DNA from: Nostoc sp. JL34
GTDB lineage: Bacteria > Cyanobacteriota > Cyanobacteriia > Cyanobacteriales > Nostocaceae
Assembly (NCBI RefSeq): GCF_017114945.1
Contig: NZ_JABXKQ010000044.1
Location: 236,951 to 300,950, forward strand
DNA length: 64,000 nt
Direction of reading: 5' to 3'
How positions within the stretch are numbered: position 1 is the first letter of the stretch; each line of letters opens with the position of its first letter. Shown piece after piece: positions 28,347 through 38,013 of this stretch. The notes under the pieces were generated by a model. It had not been told where the DNA came from. It did no database searches and saw only the letters and a list, made by a program, of their open reading frames with translations. A program made the position numbers and the translations under genes.

Positions 28347-30743
28347 ATGAATTTTCAGAACAATGAACAAAATGTCATTTTAATAGTCGATGATACTCCT
28401 GTTAACTTACAAGTATTATTCGATTTATTAGAGTATTACGACTTTAAAGTTTTAGTAGCTGAAGATGGAAAAAGTGCCGTTACAATGGCAGAATATGCCC
28501 TGCCTGACCTGATTTTATTGGATATATTAATGCCAGGAATCGACGGTTTTGCAACTTGTCAACTTTTGAAAAAAAATCCAGCCACTCAAGATATCCCCGT
28601 AATATTCATAAGTGCCATTACTGACAAGGTGGATAAAGTCAAAGGTTTGAAGCTTGGCGCAGTAGATTTCATCACCAAACCTCTAGAACATGAAGAGGTT
28701 TTAGCTAGGGTAAATACCCATTTACGTTTACGAAACCTCACAAGAACACTCACAGAGCAAAATAAACGTTTAGAGATGGAAATCTTAGAACGGCAGCAGG
28801 TAGAGGAGAAACTGTTATCTCATTCCGCTGCATTAGCTGAGTGGAACAATCGCTATCAAGCACTAATTCAAGCGAGTGGTCAGATTCTCTACGACTGGAA
28901 CTTGCATACCAACGAGATCAAATATGCTGGCAATGTAGAGCGAATATTAGGTTACTCTATGCCTGAGATGTTAGGAGGTTTGAACCGTTGGCTAGAGTTG
29001 ATTCATGCTGAGGATAAAAACTTATTTATCGAAGAGATTAACCGTGTTTTATTCACAAAAGAACGATTCCACCGCATTTCTCGTATATGTCGCAAAGATG
29101 GCACTTATATTACAGTTGAGAATAATGGATATATCTTTTTAGACTCTACAGGCAAAGTTGCTCGGATGGCGGGCTTTGTAATTGATATTACTGAACAGCA
29201 AGCTGCGCTACGCGATCGCAAAAACGCAGAACAGAAAATCCGTGAGCAAGCTGCTTTGCTCAACATCACTACAGACGGGATTATTGTTCAAGATTTAGTT
29301 AACCAAATTCAATTTTGGAATAAAGGCGCTGAACATCTCTACGGTTGGATGGCAGAAGAAGCACTGGGCAAGAATGCCAATCAGCTTTTATATCGAAAGC
29401 AGAATTTTTGCCAACTCAAAAACATCCAGAAAACTTTAGCTGAGAGTGGTTCGTGGCAAGGTGAGTTACATCAAGTTACAAAACAAGGCAAAGAGATAAT
29501 CGTTGCTAGCCGCTGGACACTGGTAAATGACGATCAGCAGCAAGCCAAATCTATCTTGATTGTCAACTCCGACATTACAGAGAAAAAGCAACTCGAAGCG
29601 CAGTTTCTCCGGGCCCAACGGATGGAGAGTCTTGGCACGCTAGCAAGTGGTATCGCCCACGATCTCAACAATGCACTGACACCCATGATGATGACAGTAC
29701 AACTTTTAGAGGAAAAGCTCCCCGATCAAAAAAGTCAGCAATGGCTGACAATTATGGAAACAAACGTTAAACGTGCGGCAGATTTAGTTAAACAAGTACT
29801 GTGGTTTTCACGCGGATCTGTAGGTAACTTTAAAACCTTACAGGTGCAATATTTAATTTCTGAAACTGAAAATATTGTTAAGCAAACATTTTCCAGAGCT
29901 ATTGAGATCCGCATTGATGTTCCTCAGCAAAACCTATGGAATATCTTTGGTGATGTTACTCAGTTGCACCAAGTACTGATGAACCTCTGTATCAATGCTC
30001 GTGATGCCATGCCTGATGGCGGTATTCTAGAGATTTCTGCAAAGAATTTTTGGGTTGATAGCCACTATGCTCGGATAAATATTGATGCTAAGGTGGGTTC
30101 TTACGTGATGATTGCCGTCCGTGATACAGGTACAGGAATTAAGAGAGAAATTGTAGATAGAATTTTTGAGCCATTTTTCACAACAAAGGAACTGGGTAAA
30201 GGCACAGGGCTTGGTCTTTCAACAGTGCTTGGTATCATCAAAAGCCACAGCGGTTTTGTGAATGTAGTTACTGAAGTGGGCAAAGGCACAGAGTTTCAAG
30301 TTTGCTTACCCGTGACGCAGACAATCGATGCAGATAGGAAATTAGCTGGAGAGAATGAATTACCCGCAGGGCACGGAGAATTGATTCTTGTTGTTGATGA
30401 TGAAGATTCAATTCGAGAGGTTACTCAAACCTGGCTAGAAAAAAATGCCTATAAAGTTCTAGTAGCTAGTGATGGGATTGATGCGATCGCACTCTATACA
30501 AAACATCAACAAGAAATTAGTGTCGTGTTGGTTGATATGATGATGCCATATATGGATGGGCCAACAACTATCAATGTGTTGAAAAAAATTAATCCAGACA
30601 TCAAAATTATTGGTGTTAGTGGATTAGCCTCCAATCATGAAATGATTAAAATACTCGGTAATAGCGTTAAAACCCTTTTGTCCAAGCCCTACACCTCAAG
30701 CGACTTGTTAAGAAATTTACAGATGGTGATTAACACAAAGTAG
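28347..30743 (+). CDS. Hybrid sensor histidine kinase: REC-PAS-PAS-HisKA-HATPase-REC
   Basis: 798 aa, no membrane segment, so probably cytoplasmic. The N-terminal receiver has VDD and phosphoacceptor Asp59 (LLDILMP). Two PAS-type segments follow; the first ends in an ITEQQ-like PAC end and the second in ITEKKQ. The H-box is IAHDLNN, the N-box NLCINARDAMPDGG, and ATP-lid motifs are DTGTGI and GTGLGLSTV. A second receiver at the C-terminus has VVDDED and VLVDMMMP. The H-box (HDLNN) and G-box resemble PAS-containing NtrB-like kinases. It stands alone on the plus strand; no partner regulator is adjacent. The signal is unknown. Confidence 0.93.
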   Translation: MNFQNNEQNVILIVDDTPVNLQVLFDLLEYYDFKVLVAEDGKSAVTMAEYALPDLILLDILMPGIDGFATCQLLKKNPATQDIPVIFISAITDKVDKVKGLKLGAVDFITKPLEHEEVLARVNTHLRLRNLTRTLTEQNKRLEMEILERQQVEEKLLSHSAALAEWNNRYQALIQASGQILYDWNLHTNEIKYAGNVERILGYSMPEMLGGLNRWLELIHAEDKNLFIEEINRVLFTKERFHRISRICRKDGTYITVENNGYIFLDSTGKVARMAGFVIDITEQQAALRDRKNAEQKIREQAALLNITTDGIIVQDLVNQIQFWNKGAEHLYGWMAEEALGKNANQLLYRKQNFCQLKNIQKTLAESGSWQGELHQVTKQGKEIIVASRWTLVNDDQQQAKSILIVNSDITEKKQLEAQFLRAQRMESLGTLASGIAHDLNNALTPMMMTVQLLEEKLPDQKSQQWLTIMETNVKRAADLVKQVLWFSRGSVGNFKTLQVQYLISETENIVKQTFSRAIEIRIDVPQQNLWNIFGDVTQLHQVLMNLCINARDAMPDGGILEISAKNFWVDSHYARINIDAKVGSYVMIAVRDTGTGIKREIVDRIFEPFFTTKELGKGTGLGLSTVLGIIKSHSGFVNVVTEVGKGTEFQVCLPVTQTIDADRKLAGENELPAGHGELILVVDDEDSIREVTQTWLEKNAYKVLVASDGIDAIALYTKHQQEISVVLVDMMMPYMDGPTTINVLKKINPDIKIIGVSGLASNHEMIKILGNSVKTLLSKPYTSSDLLRNLQMVINTK

Positions 30744-30861
30744 AGTTTGTCATTAGTCATCAGTCATTTGTCATTAGTGAATAACCAATGCCCAATGCCT
30801 AAACAAAATAGTAAGTAGCAGTGGTAATATATTTTCATGGCTGCTCTAATCCTTGCTATTG

Positions 30862-31338
30862 ATGAACAAACTATTGGATGAAACGCTGTCAATCAAAATT
30901 GCTGAACAGATAAACAGCAAGGCTAGCACTCCGTTTGATAATGCTTACAAAGCAGCATTGTCTACTGAGGGAGCAAGATATATTCAGGGATTTTTAGCTT
31001 TTCCTGGGAAGCCATACAGACCAATTGAACACAGTTGGGTTGAGCTAGGCGATGCCTCCGATATCCGTATTGTCGATCCCACATTACCGCACCTGAACAA
31101 AAACCCTCAAGAACTCTGGTATTTTGCAGCACAAAGGTTCACTGTTAAAAAACTGAAAGCAATCATTGAAGAATCAAAAGAAGATTATCCAGAAGATGAC
31201 CCATTGCCAATCTATGGTGATCCACCTTATGAATATTACGGTGATATAATGTTAGGCGGTCAAGACTACTTGGCAGCATATCAAGCCGCAGAAGCTAAAT
31301 GTAGAGAAATCAATGAACTCAATCCTGAGAGGAACTAA
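30862..31338 (+). CDS. Hypothetical protein, about 158 aa
   Basis: The ATG at 30862 is preferred; a TTG at 30853 would add three residues. The sequence has YIQGFLAF, then IEHSWVEL and IRIVDPTL. This spacing of a His and an Asp in beta-strands recalls small transglutaminase/papain-like fold proteins. The position where such proteins have a nucleophilic Cys (before FDNAYKAAL) has no Cys here. The C-terminal third is acidic and Pro/Tyr-rich. Convergent with the SnoaL-like gene. Function unknown. Confidence 0.7.
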   Translation: MNKLLDETLSIKIAEQINSKASTPFDNAYKAALSTEGARYIQGFLAFPGKPYRPIEHSWVELGDASDIRIVDPTLPHLNKNPQELWYFAAQRFTVKKLKAIIEESKEDYPEDDPLPIYGDPPYEYYGDIMLGGQDYLAAYQAAEAKCREINELNPERN

Positions 31339-31367
31339 CAAAAGTTAATTAAATAATTACGAATTAT

Positions 31368-31766
31368 TTAATCCGATTTTCCATCACTGCCAAAGTATTC
31401 CCTATAGCCACAAATTTTGTCTCCACGCACATCAAAAGAAACTGCTACCCGATTTTTGTAAGGCTGTCCAAACAAAAGCCCCTCATCCCGAAACTCAAAG
31501 ACAGCCGTCGTTTCATTGCTAGTAACACGGTCTAAACCAGTCAAGTTCAAACCAGGATTAAAGGATTCAAAAACGTACTCAAAAAATTCTTTTGCTCGCT
31601 CTTTTCCGACATTTAAACCGTGGAATTTTCCCATTGGAAACCAAAGGGTAAAATCTTCTGTGAGCATATCTAACAATGCTTCCCACTCTCCTGTTGCCAT
31701 ACCATGCGTCAGATTTTCAAATGCCTGTTGAGCAACTTTTAAAGTATTTTCTGAATCTTGTGTCAT
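31368..31766 (-). CDS. SnoaL-like / NTF2-fold protein
   Basis: 132 aa from the ATG at 31766, which has a GGGGGTG ribosome-binding site; the longer frame upstream would overlap the preceding gene. It starts with a helix-rich AFENLTHGMATGEW segment, then LLDMLTEDFTLWFP, with a conserved-looking FEFRDEG strand near the end, as in ketosteroid-isomerase-like SnoaL proteins. It lies 38 bp after the quinone-oxidoreductase-like gene on the same strand, so the two probably form an operon. Substrate unknown. Confidence 0.8.
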   Translation of the reverse strand: MTQDSENTLKVAQQAFENLTHGMATGEWEALLDMLTEDFTLWFPMGKFHGLNVGKERAKEFFEYVFESFNPGLNLTGLDRVTSNETTAVFEFRDEGLLFGQPYKNRVAVSFDVRGDKICGYREYFGSDGKSD

Positions 31767-31804
31767 TCTCACCCCCGACTGGATATAAACTAATACCGTG
31801 TTAC

Positions 31805-32812
31805 TTAAAACCTCACTACCACTTTGCCACAATTATGACCACTGAGGAGATATTGTACCGCGTCGGGTATTGATTCTATACCTTGAAACTGTGTTGGGTC
31901 AACGGCAACTTTGAGTTTGTCTGTGTAGAAGAGGTTTAAGAGGCGATCGCCTGCTTCTGGCATATATTCTTTATAATGAGTCATGAGGAAGCCTCTCACA
32001 GAAGCTGCTTTCCAAAATAGCTGGTGATAAAGACGTGGTTGTGTAATTTGTTCTATATGATTTGTGTATTCGGAGATAAAACCAACCACTACTAAGCGTC
32101 CCCGCACTGCCAAGTTTTCAACGCAGGTATCAAATACGGTTTTTCCTACACAGTCAAAGATTAAATTAATCCCATTAGGGTATTCTTGCTTGAGGACTTG
32201 ATTGAGATTTTCTGTCCGATAGTTGATAATGCGATCGCACCCTAATTCTCTCAGTAACTTTGCCTTCGCCTCAGAACTACAAGTACCAATAACATGATTA
32301 CCAGCTAATTTTGCCAATTGCACCGCAATATGACCAGTTCCCCCTGCTGCTGCTGTCACTAAAACCACTTCATTATTTTTCATTTCTCCCACTTGTTCCA
32401 GTGCTACCAAAGCTGATACACCTGTAGGCATCAGTGTTAGCAGCTCTGGTGTTGCTTGCCGCACCTTCACCGCTAAGTTGGCATCAATAACCTGATATTC
32501 TCGATAGCCGCCACCACGCCAAGTTGTGACTACAGCATCACCTATTTGAAAATCTTTGACATTTTCACCTATAGCGATAACTTTCCCTACAGCTTCCACA
32601 CCTAAATCAAAGGGAGGAATTAAGTTAAGATAGGGAACATCACCACGACAAAGTAAAGTGTCAAACCCACCATTAACGCCAGCAAATTTGTTTTGAATTA
32701 CAAGTTCACTAGCAGCAGGTTGGGAAATAGGAATTTCGACAATTTCAATAGCAGATTTAAAATCTTGATTAAGTTGCTTTGCTCTTAACTTTCTGTAAGT
32801 TTTTACGTACAT
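31805..32812 (-). CDS. MDR-family NAD(P)H quinone oxidoreductase / zinc-independent alcohol dehydrogenase-like protein
   Basis: 335 aa, a normal length for the medium-chain dehydrogenase/reductase superfamily. The N-terminal GroES-like domain contains GVNGGFDTLLCRGDVP and GVEAVGKVIAIG. The Rossmann domain has the AAAGGTGHIAVQLAK nucleotide motif, then DRIINYR and IFDCVGK. The structural zinc Cys cluster is absent, which points to the quinone-oxidoreductase branch. It is followed by the SnoaL-like gene. Substrate not predictable. Confidence 0.9.
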   Translation of the reverse strand: MYVKTYRKLRAKQLNQDFKSAIEIVEIPISQPAASELVIQNKFAGVNGGFDTLLCRGDVPYLNLIPPFDLGVEAVGKVIAIGENVKDFQIGDAVVTTWRGGGYREYQVIDANLAVKVRQATPELLTLMPTGVSALVALEQVGEMKNNEVVLVTAAAGGTGHIAVQLAKLAGNHVIGTCSSEAKAKLLRELGCDRIINYRTENLNQVLKQEYPNGINLIFDCVGKTVFDTCVENLAVRGRLVVVGFISEYTNHIEQITQPRLYHQLFWKAASVRGFLMTHYKEYMPEAGDRLLNLFYTDKLKVAVDPTQFQGIESIPDAVQYLLSGHNCGKVVVRF

Positions 32813-33033
32813 TGCTAAATCTTCGGTTTGCCTTACTCCTCAATTATTAGTTTTAACGTAGATAATAATCCTAAATCATTCATGAAAATCTCTATTCATT
32901 CTCTCTGCGGTTCGTGAGAAAAAAATTTCATGAGGTCAGGGAAGGCAGACTATTAGTTTTAAACCTATCTAGGCGGATTTTGATTGTGTAGCCGTGATTT
33001 ATAGTCGCCTTCTCAGATATTCTCTCTCTAGGA

Positions 33034-33855
33034 TTATAAGGCTTTATCCCACTCTAATTGATGAGCTAAACCATACTTGATAAAATCTTCTACTGTAGCT
33101 TTATCACTTTTACCAAAAACACCTAAGCTGTAAGGATTATCTTGCATCCGTTGTTTGACTTGTTCTTTCTCAAATCGGATTACTTCCTCTCTAGGTTTAT
33201 CCGGTTTAAAAAAGTCTACAACCAAAACAGTTCGATCATAATTAGTGTAATTATGCGGGCAGTGTGGATAACTGTGATCTAAAACTAGGAATTTTCCTTC
33301 ATGCCAATAAAGCTGCTCATAGCAGATTTTCATAGCCACATCTCCCTCTGGCACAATTAATCCTAAATAGCCACGGTTCATATGAGGATTATAGTTCACA
33401 TGCAGCCTGATATCTAAGCCTGGATGGAATGTACCATAGTACACGTTTCTAATTATCTCATCATTACTCAAGTTAACTTTTGCTATCACTTTAGCTAAAT
33501 TTGGGAAATATTTCTCTCTTAATGCAAGTGCTTTTTGTGATGCATCATCTGACCGATAATCAGGATATTGTATTTGGTACGCTTGAATATATTGTTCAAT
33601 AAACATACCTTGAAATAAAATACCAAAAGCACTATATTTGGCATCACCCTTGGTTTTAATCGTTTGACTTTTAGGCCCAAGAATATTATGAGTTAACTTT
33701 AACTCGTCATCAGAGGCATTCTTAATAAAGTGTGTAAACTCATCTCTAATCACTTGCCAGTTATCTACAAAACTTTTAAGAAAAGTAAATTCCTTTGGGT
33801 CTATGTGATACTCATTAAAACTTTCCATTGTCTTTTCTCCTGAAGGTGATTTCAT
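33034..33855 (-). CDS. Aspartyl/asparaginyl beta-hydroxylase-like (AspH fold) dioxygenase
   Basis: 273 aa from the ATG at 33855; an ATG ten codons in is also possible. The C-terminal half has the AspH layout: IRLHVNYN with His152 as probable iron ligand, GYLGLIVPEGD, then EGKFLVLDHSYPHC with His194/His198, and RTVLVVDFFKP with Arg208 for 2-oxoglutarate binding. This family makes Fe(II)/2-oxoglutarate oxygenases that hydroxylate Asp/Asn residues or carrier-bound or free small substrates. It is divergent from the hydantoinase-like gene with 90 bp between starts, so the two may share a control region. The N-terminal 140 residues are not recognised. Confidence 0.8.
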   Translation of the reverse strand: MKSPSGEKTMESFNEYHIDPKEFTFLKSFVDNWQVIRDEFTHFIKNASDDELKLTHNILGPKSQTIKTKGDAKYSAFGILFQGMFIEQYIQAYQIQYPDYRSDDASQKALALREKYFPNLAKVIAKVNLSNDEIIRNVYYGTFHPGLDIRLHVNYNPHMNRGYLGLIVPEGDVAMKICYEQLYWHEGKFLVLDHSYPHCPHNYTNYDRTVLVVDFFKPDKPREEVIRFEKEQVKQRMQDNPYSLGVFGKSDKATVEDFIKYGLAHQLEWDKAL

Positions 33856-33945
33856 AAAAAAGCGTTATATAATAATGGGATTTGGTCTTCGTCCTGATTC
33901 GATGTTGGAATTCCTGACTAAACTCATTTTAGTGTGAGGTCTACT

Positions 33946-35445
33946 GTGTCTGAAACTCCCGTATTAGATCAAATTATCAAAAATGTGCGGGTAGTTCGTC
34001 CCCATCAGGATGCAATCGAACTACTTGATTTAGGAATTAAGGATGGAAAATTTGCTCAGATTGCTCCTAATATTAGCCCAGACACAGCTAAAGAGGTATT
34101 TGATGGCAAAAATTTACTGGGCTTTCCTGGAGTTGTGGATGCCCACATGCACGTCGGTATCTATCAACCCCTTGATAAAGATGCTGTGACTGAAACCAAA
34201 GCAGCTGCAATGGGAGGTGTGACTACTAGCTTAAATTACATCCGTACAGGGCAGTATTATCTTAACAAAGGCGGCTCCTACCGCGATTTTTTTCCAGAGG
34301 TGTTGGCCTTATCCGCAGGTAATTTTTTTGTAGATTACAGCTATCACATCGCACCTATAGCTAGTCAGCATATCGACGAAATACCTTTATTGTTTGAAGA
34401 ACACGGTGTATCTTCGTTTAAAATCTTCATGTTTTATGGCGGCTATGGGTTGCATGGTTTGTCAGACCAGCAAAACCTCTTTTTGATGATTAATAAAGAG
34501 GAACGGTACGACTTCGCCCATTTTGAATTTATTATGCGTGGTCTAACTAGCTTGATGGAAAAACATCCAGAAGCGCGAGATACTATCAGCTTGAGTTTGC
34601 ACTGCGAAGTTGCAGAAATTCTCAACGCTTATACCAAAATAGTTGAAACTGATTCTAGTCTTAGCGGACTACACGCCTATAGCGCAGCGCGTCCACCTCA
34701 TTCCGAAGGTTTAGCAATTTGCATTGCTTCTTATTTGGCACATGAGACTAACTGTGCAAATATCAATTTGTTGCACCTGAGTTCGCGTAAAGCAATGGAA
34801 GCAGCTTTGACTATGCAAACTGCTTTTCCTCATATCAATTTTCGGCGAGAAGTTACTGTCGGACATTTGTTATTAGATGTCGATACCCCTAATACAATTT
34901 GGGCAAAAGTCAACCCTCCTATTCGTCCCCGTGCCGATGTGGAATACTTATGGCAAGCAGTACTTAATCATCAGGTAGATTGGATAGTTAGCGACCATGC
35001 TTGCTGTTCTGCTGAACAAAAAAGAAATGTTAAAGACCCGAATAATATTTGGTTAGCAAAGTCTGGTTTTGGCGGTACAGAATATTTACTTTCTGGTGTA
35101 TTTAGTGAAGGTAGTAAGCGAGGGATGTCTTACAACCATATCGCTAAATTGCTATCTTGGAACCCATCCCGGCGCTTTGGTTTGTTAGAAAAAGGTGATA
35201 TTGCTATTGGCTATGATGCTGACTTGGTGTTGGTAGACCCCAATGAAACCTTTGTGGTACGTGCGGCTGAGTCGGAATCACAACAAGGTTATACACCTTT
35301 TGAAGGAATGGAGTTAACTGGAAGGGTAAAAAGTACCTTTCTACGAGGAAATCTTATCTACAACAACGGACAGATTTTGGGTTCACCCACTGGACGTTAT
35401 TTAAAAAGACCTTTTAGTAATCCCCACGGAAACCTTACTGCTTAA
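33946..35445 (+). CDS. Hydantoinase/dihydropyrimidinase-like cyclic amidohydrolase
   Basis: About 499 aa. The GTG at 33946 is preferred because GAGG lies six bases upstream; a GTG at 33934 would add four residues. The amidohydrolase metal sites are present: DAHMHVG near residue 70, SFKIFMFYGG with a Lys that would be carbamylated, LHCEVAEI, LLHLSSRKAME, and SDHACC with the catalytic Asp. The C-terminal part returns to the small beta domain (GYDADLVLVDP, then GRVKSTFLRGNLIY). The length suits hydantoinase/allantoinase members rather than dihydroorotase. It should open a cyclic amide or ureide ring. The exact substrate is open. Confidence 0.9.
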   Translation: MSETPVLDQIIKNVRVVRPHQDAIELLDLGIKDGKFAQIAPNISPDTAKEVFDGKNLLGFPGVVDAHMHVGIYQPLDKDAVTETKAAAMGGVTTSLNYIRTGQYYLNKGGSYRDFFPEVLALSAGNFFVDYSYHIAPIASQHIDEIPLLFEEHGVSSFKIFMFYGGYGLHGLSDQQNLFLMINKEERYDFAHFEFIMRGLTSLMEKHPEARDTISLSLHCEVAEILNAYTKIVETDSSLSGLHAYSAARPPHSEGLAICIASYLAHETNCANINLLHLSSRKAMEAALTMQTAFPHINFRREVTVGHLLLDVDTPNTIWAKVNPPIRPRADVEYLWQAVLNHQVDWIVSDHACCSAEQKRNVKDPNNIWLAKSGFGGTEYLLSGVFSEGSKRGMSYNHIAKLLSWNPSRRFGLLEKGDIAIGYDADLVLVDPNETFVVRAAESESQQGYTPFEGMELTGRVKSTFLRGNLIYNNGQILGSPTGRYLKRPFSNPHGNLTA

Positions 35446-35450
35446 AAAAC

Positions 35451-36362
35451 CTATGTGTCTTGAGGTGCATATGACAAAACTGTTGCAACTTTTGATAAAT
35501 CCCTATCAACGCGGATAAAGAATAAGCAACCATCATCTGTTCTGTGCCAAGGAGAGGTGGTAAAGGTGGGGATATAGCCAAAGTAATCCTTTAGAAATCG
35601 GTAGTCTCCAATATCACAGTATCCAGCTAGGCAATACCCCTCCTCGTTATAACATTGAATCATTGGGGACTTGCCATCATAATGTGGCAAGATAGCAAGC
35701 AGCCAGACTCCACCCCCGTTGCTATCCTTCCTTAGCCACTTCTTATTTGCTTGTACAAATTGAACTGTTTCTGTATTGCCCCACGGTAGCAATTTGCTAT
35801 CCAATGCTGGGATAAAGCTACTTAACCTAGTATCTGGATGATTATTTAGTGCATATTTATACTTGAGAGGGCCGTTTTCCATCCAGAGGATTTCTGCTTC
35901 TTCGTCACCTAGCACTTTCCAAGGGCCTACTCTCATTCCTGCGGGGATAAAAGAGTAGCCATGCTTGCTTAACTGCCACTCTCCCAGTTGGATTGCACCT
36001 CTAAGCACGAAAATCTCCAAATCAGAAGTAAAGAAGCCAGATGGTGCTTCAAACTGCCGTGGTATTACAACTCTTGAGGTTGATGCACCATTGTCATGCC
36101 AAGTAAGTAAGCGACGGCTTCCAGCTACTACATTCTCTGGCATTCCACTGATGCGCCATGCGTGTTCCTCTGGTGTCGCATTCGTATCAAAATACTGGTA
36201 CTGGCGAGGTACATACTCTTTGGAGATAGCTGTACGCCTTCCTGATAGGTTCATCCGCCCTCTTCCGTCTCCACCCCAATCTTCTTTTACAGATGCTACA
36301 TGCAAAAAATCATCAGTTTGGTTTTCTTCTGCGGAATTAAAATTTATCTTCTCTTCGCCCAT
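35451..36362 (-). CDS. Cupin-type protein (DUF4437-like), 303 aa
   Basis: The middle has cupin strands: SRVVIPRQFEAPSGFF, DLEIFVLRGAIQLGEW and FIPAGMRVGPW, followed by a second beta-rich half ending in SPWHRTDDGCLFFIRVD. Classical metal-binding His residues of cupin motif 1 are mostly missing (Phe/Ala at those sites), so it may be a binding or structural protein rather than a metalloenzyme. The stop is five bases from that of the hydantoinase gene (convergent). Function unknown. Confidence 0.7.
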   Translation of the reverse strand: MGEEKINFNSAEENQTDDFLHVASVKEDWGGDGRGRMNLSGRRTAISKEYVPRQYQYFDTNATPEEHAWRISGMPENVVAGSRRLLTWHDNGASTSRVVIPRQFEAPSGFFTSDLEIFVLRGAIQLGEWQLSKHGYSFIPAGMRVGPWKVLGDEEAEILWMENGPLKYKYALNNHPDTRLSSFIPALDSKLLPWGNTETVQFVQANKKWLRKDSNGGGVWLLAILPHYDGKSPMIQCYNEEGYCLAGYCDIGDYRFLKDYFGYIPTFTTSPWHRTDDGCLFFIRVDRDLSKVATVLSYAPQDT

Positions 36363-36462
36363 GACTTCACATTCTCCTGTTGAGATGCTTCTCCCTAGGC
36401 ATTCAATTTTATATTGCGTTGACTGGATTTTCTTCTAAAAATTCAATTGCTAATTCAGTAAA

Positions 36463-36762
36463 TTACCTTTTTTGTGCTACAGTTTGTAACCATTCAATCA
36501 GGGGTCTTAAAGTTCCTGGCAATGCTGACTCACTAACGGTCACCGTATGCTGTTTACCGTTATCTTCTACTGTTAACTTATACTGAAAGCGATCGCTCTC
36601 TTGATTTGGCGAAGTAATTAGTTCAGGTAGCCTAAATAAATCAGCAACTTCTACTAGTCGCGGAAGTGTTGCAGCTTCATGTGGCGGGAGAGTGTCTGTA
36701 TCAACGGTTGTCTTCTTGCTGATCCCGGCAAAGCCGCCCGTGCGTTCAAATGATACCCGCAT
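36463..36762 (-). CDS. Emfourin-like protease inhibitor
   Basis: 99 aa from the ATG at 36762; the reading frame runs further upstream but the conserved start is MRVSFERTGGFAG. It contains DTLPPHEAATLPRLVEVADLF and DRFQYKLTVED, with an LRPLIEWL end, as in the emfourin family of protealysin inhibitors. It lies directly downstream of the M4 metalloprotease gene on the same strand, the arrangement known for protealysin-emfourin pairs. It probably restrains the protease inside the producing cell. Confidence 0.8.
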   Translation of the reverse strand: MRVSFERTGGFAGISKKTTVDTDTLPPHEAATLPRLVEVADLFRLPELITSPNQESDRFQYKLTVEDNGKQHTVTVSESALPGTLRPLIEWLQTVAQKR

Positions 36763-36897
36763 TGTTTTGCTCTCCGTTGGGTTATTTAATTGGGAGATGA
36801 TAGTTATCACCTCCCACTTTAGCAACAACAAACAACAGATTTATCAGTCCTGAGTACTGACTATTTACAGACGCGATTAATCGCGTCTCTCCTAACT

Positions 36898-37977
36898 CTA
36901 AATAACTCCTACCTTTTGCCAAGCGTTCTGCACAGCTTTCTGCTCATTACTGTCATTACCGTAGAGTTCGCCAGCAATTTGAATGGTGACGCTGGCAGCT
37001 TTTTTAAAATCTGCTTTAGCATTCAAGCGATCGCGTAAAGCAATATACCAGATTTTACCAACTGTTTCCCAAGCATAACCACCAATCTCAACAGCCGCTA
37101 GATAAAAGGCATAGTTAGGGATTCCTGAGTTGATATGCACTCCAGCATTATCTTCAACGCCAGTATATTTATCTTTTACATGGGCTGGTTGGGGATCTTT
37201 ACCCAATACTGGATCATCGTATGCTGTTCCTGGTGTTTTCATTGATCGCAGGGCAACACCTTTGACAGTCGGTACTAAAAGACCTTCACCAATCAGCCAG
37301 TCTGCCTCTTGTGCAGTCTGATTTTTGGACTTTTGTTTCACTAAGGAACCAAAGACATCAGAAAATGACTCATTCAGTGCCCCTGGTTCGCCATAATACT
37401 GTAAGCCCGCTTCGTACTGAGTCACACCATGAGCTAACTCATGTCCAATTACATCAATTGATTTCGTGAAACGTTGAAACAGTTCTCCATCACCATCACC
37501 ATAAACCATCTGGTCACCGTTCCAAAAGGCATTGTCATATTTGACGCCATAATGCACGGTGGAGTCTAAACGTAGTCCTTTGTCGTCAATGGAATTGCGA
37601 TCGAAAATCTCATAAAATAATTCATAAGTCGCACCAGCAGCATCGTAGGCTTCATTCACTGCTGCATCACTGCTTGGTGGATCTCCTTCAGCCCGCACTA
37701 GTGTACCAGGAAGTTGCTGGCCATATTTGGCATCGTAGATAGTGCGACGCTTCTCACCCGGAGAAGGTGCAAAGGAAACATTACCTATGACATCTCTGCG
37801 TCCGCGAAGCTGTGCCGAAACATTTAATGTATGAAAAGCCCAACTACGCTGCTGGGGATTCCCATTTACAACGACATTTTCCAGCATGTGGGGCGGGATA
37901 ATACAACAAATCGGGCATCTAGAGGAAAGTGGATGCTCATGCTTGAACCCGGCTGATTTCTTTTTATTTCGAGCCAT
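36898..37977 (-). CDS. Protealysin-like M4 neutral metalloprotease
   Basis: About 359 aa from the ATG at 37977 (a start 12 codons earlier is possible). The N-terminal precursor piece has CPICCIIPPHML, the mark of protealysin-type short propeptides. The zinc site is HELAH at 179-183, with the third ligand Glu203 in NESFSD. The M4 C-terminal helical domain follows, including DNAGVHINSGIPNYAFYL. No signal peptide is seen, as in other protealysins. It lies upstream of the emfourin-like gene, with 135 bp between the two. Confidence 0.93.
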   Translation of the reverse strand: MARNKKKSAGFKHEHPLSSRCPICCIIPPHMLENVVVNGNPQQRSWAFHTLNVSAQLRGRRDVIGNVSFAPSPGEKRRTIYDAKYGQQLPGTLVRAEGDPPSSDAAVNEAYDAAGATYELFYEIFDRNSIDDKGLRLDSTVHYGVKYDNAFWNGDQMVYGDGDGELFQRFTKSIDVIGHELAHGVTQYEAGLQYYGEPGALNESFSDVFGSLVKQKSKNQTAQEADWLIGEGLLVPTVKGVALRSMKTPGTAYDDPVLGKDPQPAHVKDKYTGVEDNAGVHINSGIPNYAFYLAAVEIGGYAWETVGKIWYIALRDRLNAKADFKKAASVTIQIAGELYGNDSNEQKAVQNAWQKVGVI

Positions 37978-38013
37978 CCAAGATATTCTCCTTTTGAAAC
38001 TAAGTGATGGCAA

